Positions 48,621 through 59,616 of a DNA stretch of 64,000 nucleotides are shown here, in pieces. Origin of the DNA: Apricaphanius iberus (Eukaryota > Chordata > Actinopteri > Cyprinodontiformes > Aphaniidae); NCBI GenBank assembly GCA_028564705.1, contig JAPXFQ010000804.1:1426001-1490000 (forward strand), in the 5' to 3' direction. The translations under genes and the position numbers were made by a program. The notes beneath the pieces are model-generated. The model made no database searches and was not told the DNA's origin. It worked only from the letters and a program-made list of their open reading frames with translations. The stretch's first letter is position 1, and each line of letters begins with the position of its first letter.

Positions 48621-49853
48621 GAGGGGCATTCCATAAAGCAGCCTAATCTCAAAAGCCAGGCTTACTTTGACACACCCGGCTCATTTTCCTCAGATTCAGT
48701 TCAAGGAACAAGGAAAGCCCAGATGATTCATAGCAGGCTAGATGGGAGGCTTAATGATTGGTCAAATGATTGGACAATCCAGATAATGTCTCAGCGCGGA
48801 ACTGTTCTCTCCTTTACGTCAACCACTCTCTAATAAAAAGTTATTATAGCAGTTTTCTTTTTGGTGGTGAACTTATGTAATGCAATGTAGGTTTCCCTTT
48901 TAAAATGTAGTTCTAATAATTAGTTTTTACTTTTACCATTTTTGAGAAAATTACTGTATTTAATCTTTCTTTGCTGCCAGAAACTTTTAGTTCCATCCAT
49001 GTTGCTCCTGACACCAAAACATTATTAATAATTACAAAAAAAACCTTTTTGTCTAAGATGGACCCATAAAATCAACTTTCTGCACTGTCTAAATGAGTTT
49101 GAATAGCCTTAAAGTACTTAGCAACTAGTAACAAAATACAAATGTAAAGTAAAATACTGTATTAATGTAGCTTTAAATTTTGAAGATTTAAAACTTTCCT
49201 TATTTTGTTGTTGAATTTCTTTACTTCCTTAATTAAATCATGTTCTAACACATTTAACCTGTTTGCAGCTGATGTTCCCACTATTGGTTATTAAGTATTT
49301 GTGATGCTCATAGGCTTGGATTAATAATTCTTGTTCTGACTGTGAGAAGAAAGCGGCTCTTTCCTTTCCTTCCATTCTTACTGTAACCTATCTTTTTGTT
49401 ATGGCAGCCCCAGTAGGTTCGTCAGGTGTTCATCACACAGGGTGTAGTTTATTGTGAAGGGGCCAACTGGAAGGTGTGTTGTATTGTGCCGGAGCGGTTG
49501 TGAAAAAAAAAAGAAAAGAAAGGAGAGAAAAAAGCACGGCACCGTTGCCACTGAAGACAGCCATCCGTGTCCTTTTATTATTTTATTATTCACTCAATAT
49601 AGGCGCCCTAAAGACTCGGTTACATTACTCATGTAGCATCAAATGATCCGGGCGGCCTTTAATGTAGCATTTGAGCATTTGAGCACATGAGCCTGGTTTG
49701 TGAAACCTCTCTTGAATTAGCAGGGATTAAATTCACCTTAACGTTGTTCGTAGAACTGAATAAGCCTAGCGTGAACTGTACAGTGCAGTACTTTAAGCGA
49801 GAAAATTTCAATTGAGCCTGGATTTCTTGAGCTCACTTTGTGGAATACCCCTC
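48621..49853. mobile_element. DNA transposon-like insertion (TIR GAGGGGYATTCCAYAAAG)
   Basis: Ends are GAGGGGCATTCCATAAAG (left) and CTTTGTGGAATACCCCTC (right), inverted repeats of 18 bp with two differences. Unit B has an uninterrupted site at about 36430-36450 (CATCACTGATCTGACCATAG), showing the 1.23-kb insertion is specific to C. No transposase recognised; an A/G-rich tract lies at 49502-49532. Confidence 0.8.
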
Positions 49854-50059
49854 TGGCCACAGTTTCTAACCAGGTATAGTCAACAAAACAAACAGAAGAT
49901 CTTTCAGGGACATTCTTCTAGAAGCTTTTGCTTTATCTTTAGGCACAAATGATAGTAACTTATAAACACCTCATACAAAACATACCAGAGGGATTTTTAA
50001 AATGTATTTCTGTTTGGAAATATCCTAATATAATTACCAAATTGTTCATGTTTCCCAAC

Positions 50060-50247
50060 CGTGCACTATGGATTTCACACTTAGAAGGAAGGCAGGCCGG
50101 GTTTCTGTCTAATGAAACTTTAACCTGGAGGCCACACCCCCTTACCATAGATGTCCAGAAGAAATACATTATTGCATACACGACAGCTAACATAAAAGCT
50201 GAACAATACATGAACACTGAATAGAGCCTGATTGACTGACAGACGGA
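50060..50247 (+). promoter_or_regulatory. Proximal promoter of HSD11B1L-C
   Basis: Shares TTTAACCTGGAGGCCACACC with copy B apart from one base, and CTGATTGACTGACAGACG immediately before the start codon. Confidence 0.45.
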
Positions 50248-53200
50248 ATGGAAACCTTCATTTTGATTGCGATTGCAATTTTTGCAAGCATTTTTTTTGC
50301 TTACTTAGCTGTCAAATGGACAGGGCCAAGTTTTAATCCAGGTAAGTTTTATAAATCTATTACTGCTCCAATAACTCTATCTCCTAATGATACACTTAGA
50401 GTGGTCACTTATTGTAGCATAAATGCACATAAGCTGTCAGCATGACTTTGACTGATGTTAAAATCTCCAGATAAATATTCAGGTGCATCTCAACTGTTCT
50501 AGAATGCTGTGAAAACTAATTTATTTCAGTTACTGGAAGCAAAAAGTGAAGCTGATATTATTATACTGATCATTTACACATAATAATTTAGTATTTACTG
50601 TATTTATACATGCATAAAATGCTATGCTCACAAAAGTTCCATTCAACGAGAACAGTAATATATTCTGGGGCCAGCAAAACCCTGGCTGCTGCCCCTGAAG
50701 TGATCCAGGTTTTTATCTTCCATGTATCGGACCTCAACTGAACCAGAGACATCAGAGATGCTTTGGCTGTGTTGAAGCAAAAAAGGAATGAAATAATGCT
50801 CAGTGGTCCAAAGTCCTTCATTTAGATATAATTGCTTTTTTAAATTGAATTTGGAAATTAAGGTCCCAGAGTTTGGTCCCAACCAAGTTGTGTGAGGTAC
50901 AGTAAAACGTTTTTTTTTTTGTAAGTGATGGTTTAAGGACCCATGCCATGTCTATTGCTGGTGTTGGTTCACTGTTTTATCAAGATCAAACTCAGTGCTG
51001 CCATCCACCAAGACATTTTAGAGTACCTCGTGATTCCCTTTTATTGACAACCTTTATGGAGATGCTGATTTCATTTTCCACTAGGACTTGGCACAGTCCA
51101 CCGTGGCAATAGTACCTTTACCTGGTTCATTGACCACAATGTCACTGTGCTTAATTTGTCAGCAAAGTAAGCTGAACTCAACCCTTTTTATAACCTGTGG
51201 ATTTCTGTCAAGAGGAAGATGAGAAACACCAGAGTCCAAAATGCAGACCAGCTAAAGGCTACTATTAAAGTATCCTGGGTGACAAGGTTGTCAACTAAGA
51301 CCCACAGCTTGGTCGCCTTCATCCTATGCTGCATTGATGGAGACATTCCTGCAAAAAGAGCCATGACAATGTACAGTATGAGTTTATATAAAGCATAAAA
51401 GCAATAACAAATAATTTCCTGTTCTTGAGGTGAGATGCAAACCCAATTCTTGACTGGTTTGAGTCTAACCCCAAGAACAGGAAATTCTTAGTGTCAATTT
51501 TATCATCAGAACAGACAGAAATCACATGTGGGGGTCCCCAGGGCTCCATCTTGGGGCCTCTTATATTGAAAATCTACGTGCTCCAGCTAGCCCAGACTAC
51601 AACAACCAATAAGATTAGTTACCATAACTATACAAATGACTCTCAGCTTTACATTATAATGTCACCAGGTGACTTTGAACCCATCCAAAAACAAAATGAA
51701 AACACTGAGCAAATCAATAGCTGGATGTCTCATAATTTTCTCCAGCAGAATAGAAGCAAAACTGAATTAATTATGTTTGGACCTAAAGAGGAACGATCAG
51801 GAGTCAGCACATAGCTTCAATTAAGACAAATAGAAACTACTGATCTAAAATTTAGATGTAGAAAAAGACTTAGACTGATTGATTAACTAGCCGATTCTTA
51901 TGTTTTGTTTTTAATTTTGATACTTTAACATAGTTTTTTTATGCTTTTCCTAAATTTTTGTTTTAATCAAATGCTGTTATCTTTTATCGATTCCCAATAA
52001 ATCATGTAAAGCACCTTGATTTGCGTGTTGAAAGTGTGCTATAGAAATAAAATTACCTTGCCTAGACCTGAACCTCCAAAATTAAATGAAAGCAATAACA
52101 ATGTTACTTTATATTATCTGAAGAACATTTCAAGTATTAAAGGACTAATGTTGCAACAGGACTGCAATGGACTGGTAATCCGTCCAGGTTGTACCCCACC
52201 TCTCATCCGATGACCACTAGACCACTAGAGATAGGCACCAAAAATATGGGAGACTCCTGCCAGCTGGCAAAATGTGCAGAGCTGGAGACAGCTGCAGTCA
52301 CTCCTCTACTTTCTCTTTTTAAGAGATTCTAAACCATATGAATAGAAGGATGGACATTTTAACTGTCGTAAAATCCTTACTTTTAAACATTTTGGTGTAC
52401 AGAGGTAGCTACTAGTAATTGGCCCATGCATTAAATAACTATTACTTAAAAATAATATTTTTTCATACAATTTTTTTGCATGAAGTAAGAATTTCAGACA
52501 TACTGTCGGATTTACCAACACTGAAACAGCAACATTAACTGCATCATGTTTGTCATTTTGCTGTGAATAAAATCTTTTTTTCTTAAGTACTGAGAATGCC
52601 CATTTAATGATTCCTTTAGGAATTTTATAAATGAAAGTTGAGCTAGTAAATGCTATTTATCTGCTTTGTGTATGTGATGCCCTGTCTTTGCAGTCGTTTT
52701 GCCATAATTCCACAACAAATGTGCCTTAGGTTAATGACAGATCTGCTCAAGGTCAAAAGCATTTGAATCCCACAAGTTTTAATGAGTGTAATTGATGTCA
52801 GTCAATAGCCTATCTTTTTATAGTTTACCCCTAAGAGATTATAGTTGCAACAGAATTGTAGGCTGACATTGCAGGCTTAATATTTTTATTGCACTCCGGG
52901 TTATCTGCTTTAGATGTTGCTGTAGATGTTTTCTAAAAACTATAAAAAACTACTGTTTTATAAAAACTACACACAGGTATTTTCTGTGTGATGTACTTCA
53001 TGCAATATAGTAGTAGTCCTTTGCATTTTGGAAAAAAGGGGATCTTCCTATTCCTAAACAATATTGAGCCTGTATTTAGTTTCATTCTTAAACCAATTTT
53101 TTTTATTTCAGAATCTCTCAGAGGTGCCAGGGTTTTGGTCACCGGGGCCAGTTCAGGCATTGGAGAACAAATTGCATATCATTATGCCCGCTTTGGAGCG

Positions 53201-55013
53201 CAGATTGTCATCACAGCAAGGAGGGAGAAGGTTTTACAGCAGGTCTTTTTTTTTTCATTAAATACTTACCAAGATTACAGTCTGTTTTGTTATAGTAAAA
53301 AAAAAAGCCTCTAAAAAGCACATATGTAAATGTGGTAGTTTAGATCAAATGTTCAGGCCAGTCTCAGCAAGTTCATTCATATTTTTTTCTTCTCGCTCAC
53401 AGGTCACTGAGAAGTGCCTGGGTCTGGGAGCCCAGAAAGCTCTATACATATCAGCAGACATGTCTAATGAGTCTGACCCTGATAAAGTGATTGATTTTGC
53501 TCTGGAGAAACTCGGAGGCTTGGACTATCTGGTTCTAAACCACATTGGTGCGACTCCCTTCGCCATGTGGAAGGGAGACGTGGATCACGTCAGGTGGCTC
53601 ATGAAGGTAACGAGCTCTTTGATTGTATATCAGCACTTAAAAACCAAGAGGGAATCACTAATGTTTCTCCTTATCGCTCTTTTTTTTCCTAAAGCCTAAT
53701 TTCTTTAGCCACATACAGATGGCCTGGAGAGCCTTGCCCTCATTGGAGAAAAGTAAAGGGTCTATGATGATAGTGTCATCAATGGCTGGTAAGGTTAATG
53801 CACATTTTTTGACAGCAAATTTAGATACTGTACATGTACTTTTGTATTACATTTGACAGTATGGGAAATAGTGTGTATAAAATGTAGCCCTGCCCTGGCG
53901 ATGGCGACCTGTCCAGGGTCTACCCTGCCTCTCGCCCAATAAAAAGAGAGATAGGCACTAGGGTCCCCACAGCCCTGTACAGGATAGATGGATGGATGGA
54001 TGGATGTGTATAAAGTTTAGACCAACAGAAACATTTTAGCACAATTTAGTCTCTACATTGGTTATGTTAATGGTTATGTTAATGTATTAACAAAGGGACA
54101 ATTGTCAGTACCACCAAAAGACAGTTTCAACAGTTTTTTTGTTTGTTCTTTATGTGTTTGTAAGTTATATGTCTCATGTCATTGCTAGTTTAATTCTTCC
54201 TTGATATAAATATGTTACCTTTAATAATATACTGGATTTAATAGCAAAATATCAAACAGCAACAAATGTCTTACAGATGCATTTTGGAGAAACATCAAAT
54301 GCTGCAGGAGTTGGAGTTACAGCATTTCTCTAAGATATTAAATATTTTCAAACCAAGGGTTCTAAAGAAGTCCCAGATTTATGTTTGTACGTGTTATATT
54401 TTAAATTATAGGTCTTAAAAGAAAAACAATGAAAGCAAAGAAACAAACAAAAAAAACACCTGGAATGTTTGTTGTCTTTTTTAAGTAACTCGGAACAAAC
54501 ATGTGGAACACTACTGTAGGATTTGTGTTTCTCTTTTACACTATAACACTCTCAAAAATCTGTTTGCTTTGTAGGGAAGATGAGCAATCCCTTCACTGCC
54601 CCATACACTGCAACAAAAGCTGCCTTGACTGGATTCTTTGGGTCCCTCACCCATGAACTTGCAATGAAGAAAAGCAATGTGTCAATCTCTATATGCACAC
54701 TGGGACTTATTAATACTGAAACAGCTTTGAATGCAGTCAGGTTTGTTAATTCTATACAATAATTATGTAAAATATCTTGCATTGTAGTTTATACCTGCTG
54801 ACTGTTAATGATTTTTTTCTGTAATCCAGGGGAATCATTACGACACCAGCCTACCCTGCTTCAGAAGCTGCTCTGAATATCATCAAAACAGGAGCAACAA
54901 GGCAGCTGGAGCTTTACTACCCCTGGTACACATATGTCATGAATCTCGTCAAAGACTGGTCCCCCTCTTTAACAAACTATCTCATCCGGAACACCCTCAA
55001 CTATAATCCGTAG
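50248..55013 (+). CDS. hsd11b1l: Hydroxysteroid 11-beta-dehydrogenase 1-like protein, copy C (290 aa)
   Basis: Exons: 50248-50341, 53112-53242, 53403-53606, 53695-53788, 54575-54740, 54830-55013; GT-AG throughout, same phases as A and B. The anchor exon is three codons longer (METFILIAIAIFASIFFAYL), giving a longer hydrophobic helix than in B. TGASSGIGE, NHIG, Ser172, Tyr185 and Lys189 (YTATK) are all present, so it should be catalytically competent. Coding differences from B in exons 2-6 are few. Examples are ALEKLGG for ALKKLGG, GATPF for GSTQF, LINTET for LIDTET, and a changed C-terminus LNYNP. Intron 1 is 2.8 kb with Tc1 and L2 fragments shared with B; intron 4 has a SINE-tail fragment that B lacks. 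Role as for copy A. Confidence 0.95.
50935..51365 (+). mobile_element. Tc1-like transposase fragment in intron 1 of copy C
   Basis: Duplicate of the fragment at 37480-37915 (GGACCCATGCCATGTCTATT, then AGACATTTTAGAGTACCTCG). It continues further into the 3' part (GTCAAGAGGAAGATGAGAAA, GCTTGGTCGCCTTCATCC). No open frame. Confidence 0.8.
51420..52070 (+). mobile_element. L2-like LINE fragment in intron 1 of copy C
   Basis: The frame at 51491-51814 retains GGPQGSILGPL, NDSQLYIIMSPGDFEPIQ and INSWMSHNFLQQNRSKTELI, the C-terminal half of an L2-type reverse transcriptase. The 3' tail follows: ATCATGTAAAGCACCTTGAT, then AATAAAATTACCTTGCC near 52055. Incomplete and without most of the polymerase. Confidence 0.85.
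52140..52260 (+). repeat. SINE/RTE-tail fragment
   Basis: AATGGACTGGTAATCCGTCC followed by AGGTTGTACCCCACCTCTC and AGATAGGCACC is the decayed tail of the repeat seen whole at 15522-15862. Confidence 0.6.
53888..54007 (+). repeat. SINE/RTE-tail fragment in intron 4 of copy C
   Basis: GGCGACCTGTCCAGGGTCTA, ACCCTGCCTCTCGCCCAAT and GAGATAGGCAC, then (GGAT)n at 53990-54007. Absent from intron 4 of copy B, so it inserted after the duplication (or was lost from B). Confidence 0.8.
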
Positions 55014-56509
55014 AATTTTTTAGTTAGTTTATTGTTAGTTTATGATTCACAGTTCCCTACTGTACATCATATATGACTGATCATATTTAAATCCAAAATG
55101 CATTTCAGTGTTTTGCAGATTTTGTTTTCCAACCTTCATGATCAGTTGCTGATTTAGCAGTTCTGGGGCTCAAGGGAAACAAAGACAAGACACCCTCTGC
55201 AGCTGTTGTTCTGTACCTTTTTCAACCTTAATCTAGAAAACAAGTCCTATATGCAATTACTTCACTGGTTCAATCTTAAAATGGCACTGATGTTCAGAAT
55301 TTAGATGTCTAGAATGGCTTCTCAATGAAAAAACACATTTAACTGTTTAAAAAAAACAGCCTTTAATGCTGTTTTAATTTGGCTGCAAGTAGTGAGAGCT
55401 GGAGAAAAATGTTCGTATGAAATATTTTTCAACAGATTTCCTTTCCTAGTCCAGTATTGGCATTCAAACAAATGGTTGGAAAATTATGACAATCCCACAT
55501 TAATTTTACATTTTTCACACAGCAAAATAACATGAACGGTTAAATTAACTAAAGGGGGATGTTTTCTTTAATAACTTCCAGACTATTCAGTATTTAATAA
55601 GTTAATCAATGTCACCAGCTAACGCAGAATCTGAGGTAAAATGTTAAAAATGACAAATGAATGCATGATTGCTTATACACACTTGCATAGAATTAAATAA
55701 TAATGACAACAATAATAAAATGTATGAAATCAAAAGGACTTTTGCAGGTTCTGCTGGAACCACAAAACTAAGTGACCCCTGTGGATTTATCTGACAATCA
55801 GGCGCTCAGCTGATCGGTGAGCATTTAAAATCGTTGTTTTATTGATTTGATGTAATATTCTAATTTACTGAGATTTAAAAATTGGGGTTTTCATAAGCTG
55901 TAAGTCATAATCATCAAAATTATAACAAATAAAGGCTTTATATATCTCCTTTTACATTTCATGTGCCTATATCTTGTATTAGTTTCACCTTTTAAGTTGA
56001 ATAAGTGAAATAGATGAACTTTTGCACGATACTCTTAATTTTCTGAATTTCACCTGTACATCAGTCCTGGTTTATCTAATAAAATATGGACAAAAACATA
56101 ATTTGGAGTGTGAATGTGAATAATTCTTAAAGGGGCTATATCATCATATCAAATAGCAGTAAAAGCTGAAAAAAGTGTGGGAGACAAAGGGCACCAACAT
56201 GGAAAGTGCAAGAGACATGTCCTATGCATACCCCGCAGCTGTTATGCCCATTAAACATCTCCATTCTGTGTTTGTCATGGGTCCTTAAAGTGTTAGGTTT
56301 GCCTAATGGTAGGTCCGCCTTTGTTCATGATGAAATGTTCCTTTTTTGTGTGTCATGTCTTTTTTTCAGATTGTATATACTGTTTTTCCTTACTGTTTAT
56401 TAGATTAAAATCAAATCTAAATAGGCTTTCCATCAGCACACCTCCTGTATCTGTATACACAATGGTTTCTTTGTTATGATGGGTAGAAAATACATTTTGG
56501 TTTGTAACC
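55014..56509. other. 3' flank of HSD11B1L-C
   Basis: The first 120 bp or so match the B flank; then about 1.2 kb (about 55150-56350) has no evident counterpart in B and no recognised element. Matching resumes near 56362. Confidence 0.45.
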
Positions 56510-56775
56510 AGTGGGAGGGGCTCTGAGTAGAATCGGGTTAGAATACCTTCTGTACGCCTCCCTGGTGAAGTGTTTTGGGCATGTCCCACCGGCAGGAGGC
56601 CAAGAAGAAGCCCCAGTACAAGCTGGAGGGACTATGTTTCTCGGCTGGCCTGGGAACGTCTTGGGATTCCTCACTGAGGAGCTGGGCCAAGTGGCTAAGA
56701 AGAGGAAAAGTCTGGGTCTCTGCTTCAGCTGCTTCTCCGAACCTGGATAAGTGGAACAAAATGGGTTGATGGATG
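56510..56775 (+). mobile_element. RTE/Rex3-like LINE 3' fragment (unit C)
   Basis: Duplicate of the fragment at 42740-42990, with slightly more of the end kept (TGGATAAGTGGAACAAAATG, then GATGGATGG). Frames are broken. Confidence 0.85.
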
Positions 56776-58143
56776 GAATAACAGACTAACATACTACTAT
56801 TGACATACTAATGATCAGCTGCCTTTTGGGACTTTAGAAATGCATTCACTTGTTTAAAAAATACATTATTTTGTTATTTTATTTATTTAAACCAAGAGAT
56901 TTAACTTAATATTGAGAAAAAGCAACAAAAAGCCAGAAGTTAATGAAAGTAAATACTACAGAAAATTAGGGTAATATCACCAAGCTTTCCTTTAGGTGTC
57001 CTAAAGTTTAAATAACCCCTTAAAGGCTTAGGGAATCTTCAATAACTTCATTGCAGTAATCGAAACATATCATCTTTGTCCATATCTCAACACTCTTTAG
57101 AGAATTGTAAAAAAAACATAGAAACCTTCATATAAGCATTGTTTAGGGCACACACAGTCATCAGGTGGCGCTACTCTTCTCTAGCCCCACAGGAAGGAAA
57201 TAGAGGAGCCCAGCTAGCTACTCTTTCTTAGCCACACAGTCCCCGGCGAGGGCTAGCAGGCAAGATCGTTGCTTCAACCACCTTCTTTGCTGGCAGATGA
57301 GGGCCTGAGTTTCTGGGAGAAACTCGCTTCAAGGAGCTCAAAGACATTCAGGTGAATCCTAAATATTGATAAACAAAGACGTTGTTTATCCCCAGAGCCC
57401 GTCTAAACCCCTCTGAGTTTCAGGCTGCTGACCCCTGAGAAGCAGAGCCACACTTGTTGGACCTAACCCAGCCTGAACTGCAAGCCTGAACCGGGTGGAA
57501 GCCGTATCCTTTTGTGCCAGAGGCCGTATCGAGCCGCGGACACAGAGCTGATGAGAGTGTCCGGGTAAGAGAATTCCAGAGGTACCGCTGGTGAGTGTAG
57601 GAGCCCAGCTGTCACACAGCTGAACCCAGAAAGGAGGGAAGCGGCGCCCCAATTGGAAGCTCCACGAGCTAAGACCCTACTAACTAGCTTAGCAACCCTT
57701 TGTTAGCCTGCTAGGCTAACGTCACCTCATTCCCCTTCCCTCATCGACGTGTAGCGACTCGGAGAACTCTGATCGTTCTGTAAGGTCTGTTTGGGCAGAG
57801 GCGAATTAGTTAAGATAACAAATGGTAAAGGTGTTTCCCCGTTTTGTGGTGTTATATTGTTTTCATCTGCCATCTTTGGGTAATAGAGGCCTCTCGGCCT
57901 AAAAACTTGAATCAGTGTTTTTAAAAGAGTTTTCCGACCAAAATTTGTTTAAAATCCTGGAGTTTGAGCTGCTCAATCCAACAAGACCTTAATTTTCTGT
58001 ATTTGATGTTTAAGAAATATACTAGAACTGGTCCAATCAGCACCCAGTAGCTGCTGCTTGCCCTGCGCTAGGGCAAGACCATGTGTTTGGCCCAGATCTG
58101 CATTCAATCCATAAGCCATCAAAGGTGTTCAAAGAATGATCGG

Positions 58144-58935
58144 TAGTGATGGGAAAAATAAAGCCCCATGAATCTATGAGGCTTTCCAACACATTGCTTC
58201 ACTAAATGGCTCACTCGAGGCATCACTTAAATGGTTCAAAATCAAAATACTGCCATCTGCTGTATAAATAAATGTATTGCAGGATATGCCATATACTGTC
58301 ATCCATCCATCCATCCATTTTCTGAACCGCTTAGTCCTCCAAGGGTCGCAGGGGGCCTGGCGAGAGGCGCGGTACACCCTGGACAGGTCGCCAGCATATT
58401 CTGTCAATAAAACACAAATCCATATATATATAATTTTTAGAACTTTAATTGCAATAAAAGTATCACACAAACTCATGGTTGATTTTACTCCGTTTTTCCA
58501 ATGTTTTGGAGTTGAGCCGGTTCCTTTTCTTGCACAGTATTTCTCCAGCCTTTGAAAAAACTCTTTCACAAAAACTCGTTCACATATTCTGTTCAGCTAC
58601 ATAGCGGTCCACTTCTATTGTAGCATCTGCCACCACACTTGAGCTAGCCTAGTGCTCACTTCAGAAGGCTACAACAAGTAGGATGTTCAATTAACTATCT
58701 GACTGACTACTTCGATAACTCACTAACTCACTAGGAACGCCGACACACACCACGTTGTGCCACGGGATTCAAAGCGCTTATGAGGAAGCGGGTCGCGGAA
58801 CGACCGGGACAAACTGAGGAAACGTTCACGTGATTACCCCGTTGTTGACACAGGCCTTGAATCGAGACTTCATCTGGCACGCCCACTTTTGCTCGAGACA
58901 TGTCTCGGAGCCTCGGTTAATTTTTCCCATCACTA
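58144..58935. mobile_element. hAT-type non-autonomous transposon nested in the LTR-like insert
   Basis: It has perfect 16-bp terminal inverted repeats (TAGTGATGGGAAAAAT / ATTTTTCCCATCACTA) and an exact 8-bp target duplication ATGATCGG (58136-58143 and 58936-58943). An 8-bp duplication is the hAT signature. 792 bp with no intact transposase. It contains a SINE/RTE tail fragment. Confidence 0.9.
58297..58403 (-). repeat. SINE/RTE-tail fragment inside the hAT element
   Basis: Reverse complement of the common tail: (ATCC)n at 58299-58317, TTCTGAACCGCTTAGTCCTC, then GGCGAGAGGCGCGGTACACC and CTGGACAGGTCGCCA. Confidence 0.8.
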
Positions 58936-59616
58936 ATGATCGGTTCACAGAAGATTAAGAAATCTTATCAGCCATGTTTGGAACTTTAATTTTATATCAA
59001 ATACTTTAATTAAATCGTTTAATTTGGTGACCAGTTCATGAATTAAGTAATCTTCCAAAGATTACTCTTGTCCAGATAATGTTTAACAAACATCTCTTTA
59101 TCTGAAGAATGTTTTGATTTCTCTTACAATTAGTGGAACTAATTCAGCTTTTCCTTCCAGCATCTGCAAATCAAGTCCTGGGTCTGATCTGCATGCAGAA
59201 TCATAACAGAACAGAACATAACATGCTGTCTATTTTATTGCATTCCCTTTTTTTATCGCGTTTCTTTTATTTTTAATTATCCATTCAGTTTAATCAATAG
59301 TGTTACTTTATTACTAGTTTTAGTGTTTAAATGTTTTTCTTATTATTCCTTTTTGTGTAAATAAATTCTAGTATTTTTGGAAAGTAACTGGTGTCATTCC
59401 TTGTTCAACACACAGATATTGCAAGATGTATGGTCAAAGTGTAAAGAATTCATTCCTTTAGATTATGAGACTGACAGACATTTGGCTATTAAAATAGTTC
59501 CTGATAAAAGGTGGTGCCCGAATAATTTCCAAAAATTATTAATCTTATTGACTGCCATAAGCAGTCATTTGACTATTGATAGCCAAGTAGTTATATTTTT
59601 GGTAATATCCCCAACA

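Larger units (their letters stand above)
57140..59616. mobile_element. LTR-type insertion, candidate solo LTR (2.48 kb)
   Basis: The insert begins TGTTTAGGGC and ends CCCCAACA, with GCAT duplicated on both sides (57136-57139, 59617-59620). Unit B has a single GCAT and no insert at the corresponding site (near 44512). TG...CA ends plus a 4-bp duplication are what LTR-retroelement integration leaves. No gag, protease or polymerase coding was recognised. AATAAA occurs near 59360. Without the nested hAT element it is about 1.7 kb, which would be a long solo LTR. Family not assigned. Confidence 0.55.

Noticed and set aside
54580..54782. Minus-strand open frames over HSD11B1L exon 5 (also 41776-42006) as antisense genes
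   Set aside because: Mirror frames of a conserved exon, duplicated only because the exon is.
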